Positions 25,267 to 32,257 of a stretch of 32,257 nt of DNA are shown here, piece after piece (position 1 is the stretch's first letter; every line of letters starts with the position of its first letter). A program made the translations under genes and the position numbers. The notes below the pieces were generated by a model, which ran no database searches, was not told where the DNA came from, and saw only the letters and a list, made by a program, of their open reading frames with translations. The stretch is from Planctomycetaceae bacterium (GTDB lineage: Bacteria; Planctomycetota; Planctomycetia; Pirellulales; Pirellulaceae), in NCBI GenBank assembly GCA_018660825.1, contig JABJJO010000015.1, forward strand, positions 1 through 32,257, in the 5' to 3' direction.

Positions 25267-26157
25267 TTACTTCAATGTCCAGACATTGACGCGGCGGTCA
25301 AATGAGCCAGATACTAGCAGATTACCGTCGTGGGAAAAAGCGAGTGAATATACGGTATTGCGATGACCTTTGAGTGATGTGATTTTGCGGTATGTTTCGA
25401 GATCCCACAGATTGATGACCCCGTCGGTGCCGCCACTGGCAAGGCGTTGGCCGTCATGTGAATAAACTAAACTCCGAATATTGCCTTGATGTCCTCGCAA
25501 GCGACCGGTTACTTCTCCCTTTTCACGATCCCAAACGGCGATCATGCCTTTGCCGCCACCCGTTGCAAATTGATTATTATCCGATTTTGAGTAGGCCACG
25601 CTATAGACCCCTTCTTCATGTTCCGTTATTGCATGCAATTGCGTGCCATCTTGGTTCCAAGTGATGACTTGGCTTGATAAGCTGCCAGCCGTGATCCAGT
25701 TTCCATCGGAGCTAACATCCACGCCGTAGGTGTAAGGGGTGAGACCCCCCATTTGCCGTACCTGACCGCTGGCTGTCCAAATGCGGACTGTATTGTCAAA
25801 GCCCGTTGTGACAATCCGTTCATCAGTGGGGCCTGCATAGACACCACATAATACGGCTAAGCTATGTCCGGATAACGTTGATTCAACGGAACCGCTGCTG
25901 GAGTTTAAAATTTTAACGGTCTTGTCCAAGCTCGTCGTTAGTATGTTGTTCCCGTCGCGAGAAAATTTTACACAGGATATGCCATCAGCATGGACGGCAC
26001 GAAATACTTTCACAGCCCAAGTGTCCGTATTCCAAACATAGACCGCACGGTTTAGACTGCCGGCGGTGATCAGAGCTCCATCCGCCGAAATATCAACACC
26101 ATAGACCGCATTGGGAGGTCCGCCGGGAAGGGTTTTATATGAATATTGTTGCATCAT
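25267..26157 (-). CDS. Stand-alone seven-repeat WD40 propeller protein
   Basis: This 296-residue protein consists almost entirely of seven WD40 repeats, beginning near residues 15, 57, 98, 140, 180, 222 and 264 and each about 41 long. Repeats 3 and 5-7 end in IW, VW, LW or VW, with GH dipeptides before repeats 3, 6 and 7. Seven repeats make one closed beta-propeller, a scaffold for protein contacts. There is no signal peptide, kinase, protease or membrane part, although planctomycete WD40 domains are often fused to such. It starts MM at 26157. No partner is evident among the neighbours. The fold is certain; the role is unknown. Confidence 0.93.
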   Translation of the reverse strand: MMQQYSYKTLPGGPPNAVYGVDISADGALITAGSLNRAVYVWNTDTWAVKVFRAVHADGISCVKFSRDGNNILTTSLDKTVKILNSSSGSVESTLSGHSLAVLCGVYAGPTDERIVTTGFDNTVRIWTASGQVRQMGGLTPYTYGVDVSSDGNWITAGSLSSQVITWNQDGTQLHAITEHEEGVYSVAYSKSDNNQFATGGGKGMIAVWDREKGEVTGRLRGHQGNIRSLVYSHDGQRLASGGTDGVINLWDLETYRKITSLKGHRNTVYSLAFSHDGNLLVSGSFDRRVNVWTLK

Positions 26158-26373
26158 TTTATTCTACTTAACATTGCCGATATTGTTTGGATTTTTCCTT
26201 AGTCTCATTAGTAGTTATTGTTGTGTGCTATAGTAGTCTGTGGTCGAGGTCCAGTTCTCCCAGCCTTTTTTGGGGGGGTGTTGGTAGTAAATACTCCGAT
26301 ACAATAACCGCTCAATACATAGACATAAAATTATATATAAGTGTGTTTGTTCTTCAGAAGGATTTATCCATCA

Positions 26374-26958
26374 ATGGCGCATTTTATGAAATACAGCCTC
26401 CGGGCTCTTTGTTTGTGTATGTTGGCAACAGCAGTTGCGTGGGGATACTTGACCTATCAGGATCTTAATAGCAGTCGAAATCGATACGCCAACCTCCCGG
26501 ACGATCCCACCGGTGGAACTCAAATGAGCACACCAGGAAGTATGGAGAGGATTGACCGGACGTTTGACGCGGTGAGTGATAGTGCATTGCAAGATGACGA
26601 TATCATTATTGCGTTGGAAGTCAACGGAGTACATTATGCATACCCTAAATGCCGCCTATCCGATATTGGCGCGCATGTCGCCACCGAAATACTTGGTGAT
26701 ATTCCAATTGCGGTAACGTATTGTAACGAAACAGAGTGTGTACGAGTTTTCACGGGTGATGCTGGCGGGGACCGTTTAGACGTTACCCAAGAAGGCCTCG
26801 ATGAAGGAAAGTTTGTAATTCTAGTAAATGGCAAGAACTTTTTTCAGGACGACGAATCGATTCCATTGCAAGATTATGCGTTTGAATTGGTTAGTTGGAG
26901 TCAATGGAAAACAGAGCATCCCGACGGCCGAGTGCTGGCGGACCACGTGTGGGAATGA
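26374..26958 (+). CDS. Short DUF3179-like membrane-anchored protein
   Basis: This 194-residue protein has one N-terminal hydrophobic segment (about 8-26), either a signal anchor or an uncleaved signal peptide. After it comes a DUF3179-like domain: HYAYPKCRLSDIGAHVATEILGD, followed by IPIAVTYCNETECVRVF at 110-126. Typical DUF3179 proteins have a TYCPLC-type motif at this place and are longer. Function is unknown for the family. I chose ATG 26374, which has AAGGA 11 bases upstream; an ATG at 26386 would shorten the cytoplasmic tail. The upstream 216-base region is divergent with the WD40 gene and holds a T6G7 run. Confidence 0.72.
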   Translation: MAHFMKYSLRALCLCMLATAVAWGYLTYQDLNSSRNRYANLPDDPTGGTQMSTPGSMERIDRTFDAVSDSALQDDDIIIALEVNGVHYAYPKCRLSDIGAHVATEILGDIPIAVTYCNETECVRVFTGDAGGDRLDVTQEGLDEGKFVILVNGKNFFQDDESIPLQDYAFELVSWSQWKTEHPDGRVLADHVWE

Positions 26959-27015
26959 CGTAAATAATTTAGGATTTTTCCTCCCATTGTTGGTTTTTGC
27001 AACGAATAATTGCGT

Positions 27016-27870
27016 ATGACATTTAATGTCGACTGTTCCTTATTCGTATTTATTATCAATGAGCGCATTGTGTATACCTATCAACAAGTTCGCCTAGCTG
27101 GTTGGCTAGCGTTGTCGAGCCATGAAATTCTTCCTAGCTTGCATCATTTCACGATGGTCCAAGCACGCCAATTCCACATAGCCCATAAGCAGCGGCTTAG
27201 TTGGTGGCTGGCGCAAGCAGAAGATGCTAGTCATTCTCACCAATTTGATTTGTTACGCAGCGTCATGTTGTCGGAAATATTAACGAGAGTGTGGACGGCA
27301 ACGGTCGATGGCTGGTATCAAACCAATGAAACGTTTGAACCAGCGAGCGACGCAACGTTTTGTATTTTTAAGAGTATCCAAGCGGAACATGCAGCCGCGA
27401 AACAAAAAATGCGCGATTTGATCACGCGATCCACCCATCGTTTCAAAATCCGTGAATTGGCACGGCGTTGCGAACGTTGGACAGATTTGCTTTTAGGATA
27501 TATGACGGACATCCCGGGCACTGGCCTGTACGGATACAGTCGTGACAGGATCGAAGAACATGGCAGTGATGTTCGCTGGCAACTTGCAAGTGGTCAAGGT
27601 CTTGCTGCTCGCAAATTTACGAACCTGTCGCTCAAGCAAATATTCGGTCTGCACGTCGAACCTCGTTTTGAGGGCAACGACACGTTACGAGAATTCAATG
27701 GCATTTGCTCGACGGCGCTTTTATCGTGTGTTGATAAATTTCGCGTCGACATTCCCGAGTCGTGGGTGCACTATTGTACGCATCCAGCCAACCAAGGAAT
27801 ATCGATAGCCGAGCGTCTGATTTCACAATGGCGTCGTGTTGACAGCGGCGAGTTGTATTTATTGAATTAA
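27016..27870 (+). CDS. Hypothetical cytoplasmic protein
   Basis: I do not recognise this 284-residue protein. It has no signal peptide or membrane segment and looks largely helical. The first part is rich in aromatic and His residues (SWWLAQAEDASHSH), and the middle is rich in Arg, Glu and Lys (FKIRELARRCERW). A conserved-looking segment, DIPGTGLYGYSRDRIEEHGSDVRWQL, may be a functional core. Base use is like that of its neighbours, and the open frame is long and uninterrupted, so it is probably real. The ATG at 27016 lacks a Shine-Dalgarno sequence; a TTG six bases earlier and an internal ATG near 27154 are alternatives. It converges with the ABC transporter operon over 23 bases. Confidence 0.65.
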   Translation: MTFNVDCSLFVFIINERIVYTYQQVRLAGWLALSSHEILPSLHHFTMVQARQFHIAHKQRLSWWLAQAEDASHSHQFDLLRSVMLSEILTRVWTATVDGWYQTNETFEPASDATFCIFKSIQAEHAAAKQKMRDLITRSTHRFKIRELARRCERWTDLLLGYMTDIPGTGLYGYSRDRIEEHGSDVRWQLASGQGLAARKFTNLSLKQIFGLHVEPRFEGNDTLREFNGICSTALLSCVDKFRVDIPESWVHYCTHPANQGISIAERLISQWRRVDSGELYLLN

Positions 27871-27893
27871 GATGCAAACGCAGTGTGCCGGAA

Positions 27894-29753
27894 TTAGATA
27901 GTACTGCTGCGTTGCTGATGTCGTTGGTCAATGAGTCGGCGAATATTGTTGAGATCATCACACGGCGTTGCTTCAATCAGCGTTCGTGTATAATCTTCGC
28001 GCGGGCTCCGGTAAATCGCTTCGGACGGTCCAAATTCAACGATTTTCCCGTCTTTCATAACGGCCATCATATCGGCCATGAATTTCACAACCGATAAATC
28101 ATGGCTGATAAAGATATAAGTTAGGCCCCGGCGTTCTTGTAGGTCGTTCAATAGATTGAGCACCTGAGCTTGCACAGATACATCGAGTGCGGATACGGAT
28201 TCGTCGCAAATGATGAACTGCGGCTCAACGGCGAGTGACCGTGCAATGCAGATTCGCTGTCGCTGTCCACCGGAGAATTCGTGTGGATATCGCCTCAGGT
28301 GCTCCGGCAACATTCCTACTTCCTCGAGCAGTGCGACCGCTCGATCAATACGATCCGTCCGAGAACTTCCAATCCGCTGTAGTTTCATTGGTTCGATAAT
28401 CGCCGCTTGAATTGTCATGCGAGGATTCATTGACCCGAAGGGATCTTGAAAGATAATCTGCATCTCTTGTCGTAGTGGCCGCATTTGGCGGCGACTAAAG
28501 GACGACACAGCGGAACCATCAAACATGACTTCACCCGCGGTCGATTTTTGTAGCTGCAAAATAGCGCGCCCCGCTGTCGTCTTACCGCAACCAGATTCAC
28601 CGACTAAGCCCAAGGTTTGGCCCCGATAGACATCAAAATCAATGCCGTCGACCGCTTTAACGTGGCCCACAACTCGTTGCAGCAATCCTTGCCGAACTGG
28701 AAAATGAACTTTAAGGTTGCGGACACTTAACAACGGCGTTTCAGCTTCACTAACGCACGTATGGTCTTTGATAAACGATGACGCATCATCGGCATATCCC
28801 AACGCTTGTAATTCCGAATGTTTGTGAAGTAATCGTGCCCGTCCTGTATTAATAAAAAACTGTTCTCGCTCGGCAGTCATCACCTTGGCGGTGATGATTA
28901 CCTTGCCATCGTCATCGATTGTCGTGTCCATAAAATCAGATACGGTGGGTAATCTTTTATAGATAGTATCAAGTCGCGGGCGACAGTTGAGCAGTCCTTG
29001 GGTGTAGGGATGCATCGGGTTTTCATAGATATCCAAAACATTCCCTTGTTCGACTACCTTGCCGCGGTACATGACCATCACGTCGTCAGCAATTTCGGCG
29101 ATGACACCAAGGTCATGGGTGATGAACAATACGGCCATTTGTCGCTTGTCCCGTAACTCGCGGATGAGATCCAGAATTTGTTTTTGCACCGTTACATCTA
29201 AGGCAGTGGTCGGCTCATCCGCAATAAGTAGTTTTGGATTGCAAGACAAAGCCATGGCAATCATGACGCGCTGTTTCTGTCCACCCGACATTTGGTGTGG
29301 ATAATAATGAATTCGCTCTGCCGGATCCGGAATTCCGACTTCGACAAACAACTCGATGGTCCGCGCTCGGGCTTCGTCTTTGGTAACATCTTGATGTTCC
29401 AAAATAGCTTCCATCACTTGGTGACCCACCTTGTGTACGGGATTGAGCGAGGACATGGGTTCTTGAAAAATCATGCTGATTTCGCTGCCGCGCAGCTTAC
29501 GCATCTGGTTTTCGTTCAGGTGCACAAGATCTTGCCCCAAGAACATGACACTGCCGGTGTTGATTTCCGCAGTCGCCGCGAGTAATTTCATGATGGTCAG
29601 TGATGTGACGGACTTTCCAGAACCCGATTCGCCAACTACCCCAAGGGTATGTCCAGGCATGATCGTCAAAGACAAATCATCCACGGCCTTGACAACACCG
29701 TTGTCGGTATTGAAATAGGTTCGCAGGTTTTGGATTTCAATGATGCCAGTCAT
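27894..29753 (-). CDS. Peptide ABC transporter, fused double ATPase (DppD-DppF type)
   Basis: This 619-residue protein carries both nucleotide-binding domains of an oligopeptide/dipeptide ABC importer. Domain 1 has Walker A GESGSGKS at 41-48, signature MSGGQ at 155-159 and Walker B LLIADE at 175-180, with the switch His in ITHD. Domain 2 has Walker A GESGCGKT at 385-392, signature FSGGQ at 493-497 and Walker B FIICDE at 513-518. An 80-residue linker (about 260-340) joins them and has no recognisable fold; the Cys-rich motif often found at the end of DppD is absent. Fused forms such as YejF are known. It is the last gene of the operon, 28 bases after the second permease. Confidence 0.93.
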   Translation of the reverse strand: MTGIIEIQNLRTYFNTDNGVVKAVDDLSLTIMPGHTLGVVGESGSGKSVTSLTIMKLLAATAEINTGSVMFLGQDLVHLNENQMRKLRGSEISMIFQEPMSSLNPVHKVGHQVMEAILEHQDVTKDEARARTIELFVEVGIPDPAERIHYYPHQMSGGQKQRVMIAMALSCNPKLLIADEPTTALDVTVQKQILDLIRELRDKRQMAVLFITHDLGVIAEIADDVMVMYRGKVVEQGNVLDIYENPMHPYTQGLLNCRPRLDTIYKRLPTVSDFMDTTIDDDGKVIITAKVMTAEREQFFINTGRARLLHKHSELQALGYADDASSFIKDHTCVSEAETPLLSVRNLKVHFPVRQGLLQRVVGHVKAVDGIDFDVYRGQTLGLVGESGCGKTTAGRAILQLQKSTAGEVMFDGSAVSSFSRRQMRPLRQEMQIIFQDPFGSMNPRMTIQAAIIEPMKLQRIGSSRTDRIDRAVALLEEVGMLPEHLRRYPHEFSGGQRQRICIARSLAVEPQFIICDESVSALDVSVQAQVLNLLNDLQERRGLTYIFISHDLSVVKFMADMMAVMKDGKIVEFGPSEAIYRSPREDYTRTLIEATPCDDLNNIRRLIDQRHQQRSSTI

Positions 29754-29781
29754 GCTATTTAATCTTAGGTGTCGTTTTGAG

Positions 29782-30912
29782 TTAATCTTTGGGATCTGCT
29801 AGGCGAGGGTCGGTGGCTTCCTGAACCCCTTCACCGATGAGGTTGTAGGCTAAAATGGTAATGAAGATGGCGATGCCAGGGAAAACGATTTGCCACCATT
29901 CGGTGTAGTTTGAGGTGCCCGCATTGAGGACTGTTCCCCAACTGGGATTGGGAGGGGGTGCCCCGAAACCGAGTAAGCTGAGGCCGGCTTCAACTTTAAT
30001 TGCCGCTGCAATGCCAAATACGATAGGCACCATTACTGGCGCGAGTGCATTGGGTAAAATATGTCGAAACATGATTCGCAACGGACCGGCACCGATACTC
30101 TGGGCTGCGGCGACAAACTCCGATTGCTTGAGCTTTAAAAACTCAGCGCGCGTGAGCCGCGCCATGCCTGTCCAACTTGTTAAACCTAAGATCGCCATCA
30201 TAATCCAAATATTGGTTTTATCGATGACAGCGATGAGTGCGAGAATCAACACAATGCCTGGGATGCACATAACTAGTTCAATAATGCGACTGATTACCAT
30301 GTCAATGGCGCCGCCCATGTAACCAGCAATAGCGCCGAGCGTGATTCCGATGAAGGCTGCGATTCCAGTGGATACGAATCCGACGAGTAACGCAATTCGC
30401 GTACCATGTACCATACTGGCAAATACATCGACACCTCGTTTATAGGTACCAAATATGTTTAGCTTAGAGGGAACACCACCATGATATGGGTTTCCAGGAC
30501 GATCCACCCATTCCCCGTCAGCATTCTTGTCTTGCCACTCACCATCACGCACAGGACGATAAGGATCTTGAAAAACTAAGGGGTAGATTGCCCAGCTTTC
30601 GGGGTCTTTTTTACGGAGATTTTTTGGATAGCGTTTACGAAACCGATCCTTGTGAAAGATGGGGTTTTCCCAATCGGCATTGAAGTAGGCGAGACAGGGG
30701 AAATAGAGGTCTCCTTTGTACTTACAGACAATCGGCTTAGTTCCCGCGATCATTGGTGAGAACACGGCGATTGCCGATAGACACAGAACTAGCGCCAACG
30801 CTAGCATCGAAAGCTTTCGGCGTCGGAAACGCCGCCAAGCTAGAATCCAAAATCCGGGCGACCGCTTTTCCTTGGTGGGCACATCGGAAGGTTGTTGAAT
30901 GTTTTCAGTCAT
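29782..30912 (-). CDS. Peptide ABC transporter permease, DppC/YejE type
   Basis: This 376-residue inner-membrane protein is the second permease of the importer. A basic cytoplasmic N-terminus (RRFRRRK) leads to a first membrane segment at about 34-56. A large periplasmic insert follows (about 57-150), much longer than in DppC and rich in charged and aromatic residues. The canonical permease domain begins at FGTYKRGVDVFASMVHGTRIAL. The EAA loop that contacts the ATPase reads SIGAGPLRIMFRHILPNALAP. The C-terminus EGVQEATDPRLADPKD is typical. The long insert resembles the YejE/microcin C group. It lies 21 bases after the first permease gene. Confidence 0.92.
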   Translation of the reverse strand: MTENIQQPSDVPTKEKRSPGFWILAWRRFRRRKLSMLALALVLCLSAIAVFSPMIAGTKPIVCKYKGDLYFPCLAYFNADWENPIFHKDRFRKRYPKNLRKKDPESWAIYPLVFQDPYRPVRDGEWQDKNADGEWVDRPGNPYHGGVPSKLNIFGTYKRGVDVFASMVHGTRIALLVGFVSTGIAAFIGITLGAIAGYMGGAIDMVISRIIELVMCIPGIVLILALIAVIDKTNIWIMMAILGLTSWTGMARLTRAEFLKLKQSEFVAAAQSIGAGPLRIMFRHILPNALAPVMVPIVFGIAAAIKVEAGLSLLGFGAPPPNPSWGTVLNAGTSNYTEWWQIVFPGIAIFITILAYNLIGEGVQEATDPRLADPKD

Positions 30913-30933
30913 AAAGGAAACCAGTTTGTTATA

Positions 30934-31926
30934 TTACTTATATGCAATCCGTGGATCGACAAACGCATACAGAATGTCTGCAAAGAGTTGGCCTAACAGC
31001 GTAAGTACCGAAAGTGAGAGTGTGAGTCCCATGATGACGGGATAGTCTCGTGTTCCAATACTGCGAAAATAAAGTTGTCCCATACCGGGCCAATTAAACA
31101 CTTGTTCCAGAATAATCGCGCCTCCTAGTAATGATGGAAGTGATAATCCGAGCAGGGTCACGAATGGGATAAGCGTGTTTCTAAAGGCGTGATGTAGAAT
31201 GATCCGCATCTGTCCCAAGCCTTTGGCGCGAGCTGTGCGAATGTAATCTTGGCGAATCACTTCTTCCATGTTGGCTTTAATGAAACGACTGTAATAAGCT
31301 AAGCTGACATATGTAAAACAGATAACGGGCAGCAACATGTGCTGCAACAAATCCCAAGTTTGAGCGATTGCTCCCATTTCGTCATAATCGGAATGGTGCA
31401 TTCCCATCAGTGGTAATTCCCATGCCGTTCCACTAAGCTTGACGGCAAATAGCAATTGTAAAAACAGAGCCGCAATAAATGATGGAATAGCGTATAGCAT
31501 ATATAAGCTAACGCCAGCGATTCGTTCATCGAGCTTGCCACTGCGAACGGTTGACCACAGGCCAATAGGTATGGCGAGGAGGTATGCGATTACTAAAGAT
31601 GGCACAGTAAGTAGCAGTGTCGCCCACACGCGACTTTCGATGACGTCGGTGACAGGTTTTTTTTCGTTATAACTAATACCCATATCGCCAGTGGCCAGAT
31701 TGTTGAGCCAGATCCAATAAGCTTCGTAGACTGGCTTATCGAGCCCATACGCTATTTTAATGCGCTCTAAATCTTCGGCGCTGGGCATCTTATCCGGATT
31801 CATCATGGCTGGATCGGTATCCATCGGGCTACCAGGCATGAAGCGGATCAATGCATAGACGACCATCGTGATTAGCAACAGCGTGAGCAATCCCAATAGG
31901 ATGCGGCGGATTAAATAGCCAGCCAT
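30934..31926 (-). CDS. Peptide ABC transporter permease, DppB type
   Basis: This 330-residue protein is the first permease of the importer. It begins MAGYLIRRILLGLLTLLLIT with the first membrane segment, then RFMPGSPMD and a periplasmic loop. Five more membrane segments follow, with the EAA loop ARAKGLGQMRIILHHAFRNTLIP between the last pairs. It ends VDPRIAYK as usual for DppB. AAGG lies 6 bases before the ATG. It follows the solute-binding protein gene by 79 bases. Substrate (dipeptide, oligopeptide or other) cannot be read from the permease. Confidence 0.93.
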   Translation of the reverse strand: MAGYLIRRILLGLLTLLLITMVVYALIRFMPGSPMDTDPAMMNPDKMPSAEDLERIKIAYGLDKPVYEAYWIWLNNLATGDMGISYNEKKPVTDVIESRVWATLLLTVPSLVIAYLLAIPIGLWSTVRSGKLDERIAGVSLYMLYAIPSFIAALFLQLLFAVKLSGTAWELPLMGMHHSDYDEMGAIAQTWDLLQHMLLPVICFTYVSLAYYSRFIKANMEEVIRQDYIRTARAKGLGQMRIILHHAFRNTLIPFVTLLGLSLPSLLGGAIILEQVFNWPGMGQLYFRSIGTRDYPVIMGLTLSLSVLTLLGQLFADILYAFVDPRIAYK

Positions 31927-32005
31927 GAATCGCCTTGTTGAACTTGGACTAGTTTGTACAAATGATACGCGAAGTTAGGCATCAGTGGAACTGTTGAGAA
32001 GAAGT

Positions 32006-32257
32006 TTACTGCATACCGGCGGGTTTAAAAATGGTAGATTCACCCGGGCCATAATTATAAGGTCCGCGAGCACTATAATTGTATCCTCGCAACGACCGGT
32101 TAAATCCATAATAAGCATTACGGAAATAGAGCCACGTGTAGGGCTGGTCATCCCACAATTGCAGGTGGATTTTTTGGTAAATAGCCGCTCTTTTTTCAGG
32201 GTCGAGTTCTCGTTTACCATCTTCAAAAAGCTGATCAACGATCTTACTGGAATAACA
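32006..32257 (-). CDS. Peptide ABC transporter solute-binding protein, C-terminal end (partial)
   Basis: The minus-strand frame open to the right edge gives 83 residues ending at a stop at 32006-32008. The sequence LDPEKRAAIYQKIHLQLWDD, then PYTWLYFRN and GYNYSARGPYNYGPGES, is typical of the C-terminal end of family 5 extracytoplasmic solute-binding proteins (DppA/OppA type). The start is outside the window. It precedes the DppB-type gene by 79 bases and completes the expected operon of binding protein, two permeases and ATPase. Longer open frames that overlap here are in the wrong phase and are not real. Confidence 0.88.
   Translation of the reverse strand, partial: CYSSKIVDQLFEDGKRELDPEKRAAIYQKIHLQLWDDQPYTWLYFRNAYYGFNRSLRGYNYSARGPYNYGPGESTIFKPAGMQ

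Noticed and set aside
27871-27893. Convergent-end terminator between the hypothetical gene and the transporter operon
   Set aside because: The 23-base gap holds no inverted repeat.
31975-32238. An 87-codon minus-strand frame starting with ATG at the right edge
   Set aside because: A different phase of the same strand encodes the recognisable end of a peptide-binding protein.

Overview
The window looks like a chromosomal segment of a planctomycete, most probably of the Pirellulales type. The evidence is the mix of protein families: a DUF1501 protein, a Tat-exported Gfo/Idh/MocA oxidoreductase, a Tat-exported PhoX/DUF839 protein, a ceramidase-like hydrolase, an ECF sigma factor with an anti-sigma partner that carries a DUF1559/pseudopilin-like outer domain, a stand-alone WD40 propeller and an FHA domain. 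Shine-Dalgarno sequences are weak or missing in front of many genes. I see no insertion sequence, phage gene, CRISPR array, tRNA or rRNA. No gene-free stretch exceeds about 250 bases, so this is ordinary core plus lineage-specific content rather than an island. The genus is an inference.

Left part (1-9134, all on +): a pyruvate:ferredoxin oxidoreductase split into two genes (the first lacks its 5' end at the window edge), a transsulfuration-type PLP enzyme, translation initiation factor IF-1, an unrecognised secreted protein closed by a strong terminator, diaminopimelate decarboxylase, and a two-cluster ferredoxin with an unusual second cluster motif.

Middle part (9189-18701, all on -): read from right to left this begins with elongation factor P and an EpmA lysyl-ligase fused to an N-terminal FHA domain, followed by thymidylate synthase and dihydrofolate reductase. 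Next come an ECF sigma factor and its anti-sigma factor, preceded by a sigmaW-like promoter. Last is a tightly packed group of DNA methyltransferase, sugar isomerase-like protein, membrane glycosyltransferase and ceramidase-like hydrolase. Divergently on + from 18796 are EpmB (lysine 2,3-aminomutase) and a methyltransferase. EF-P, EpmA and EpmB together make the EF-P beta-lysylation pathway: EpmB makes beta-lysine and EpmA attaches it to Lys34 of EF-P. The FHA domain on EpmA is the most interesting feature of the window, because it suggests that this modification is tied to Ser/Thr protein phosphorylation.

Right part (20722-32257): a Gfo/Idh/MocA protein, a PhoX-like protein, a DUF1501 protein, a WD40 protein, a short DUF3179 protein, an unrecognised protein, and on the - strand a peptide ABC transporter operon (end of the binding protein, two permeases, one fused double ATPase) that runs in from the right edge.
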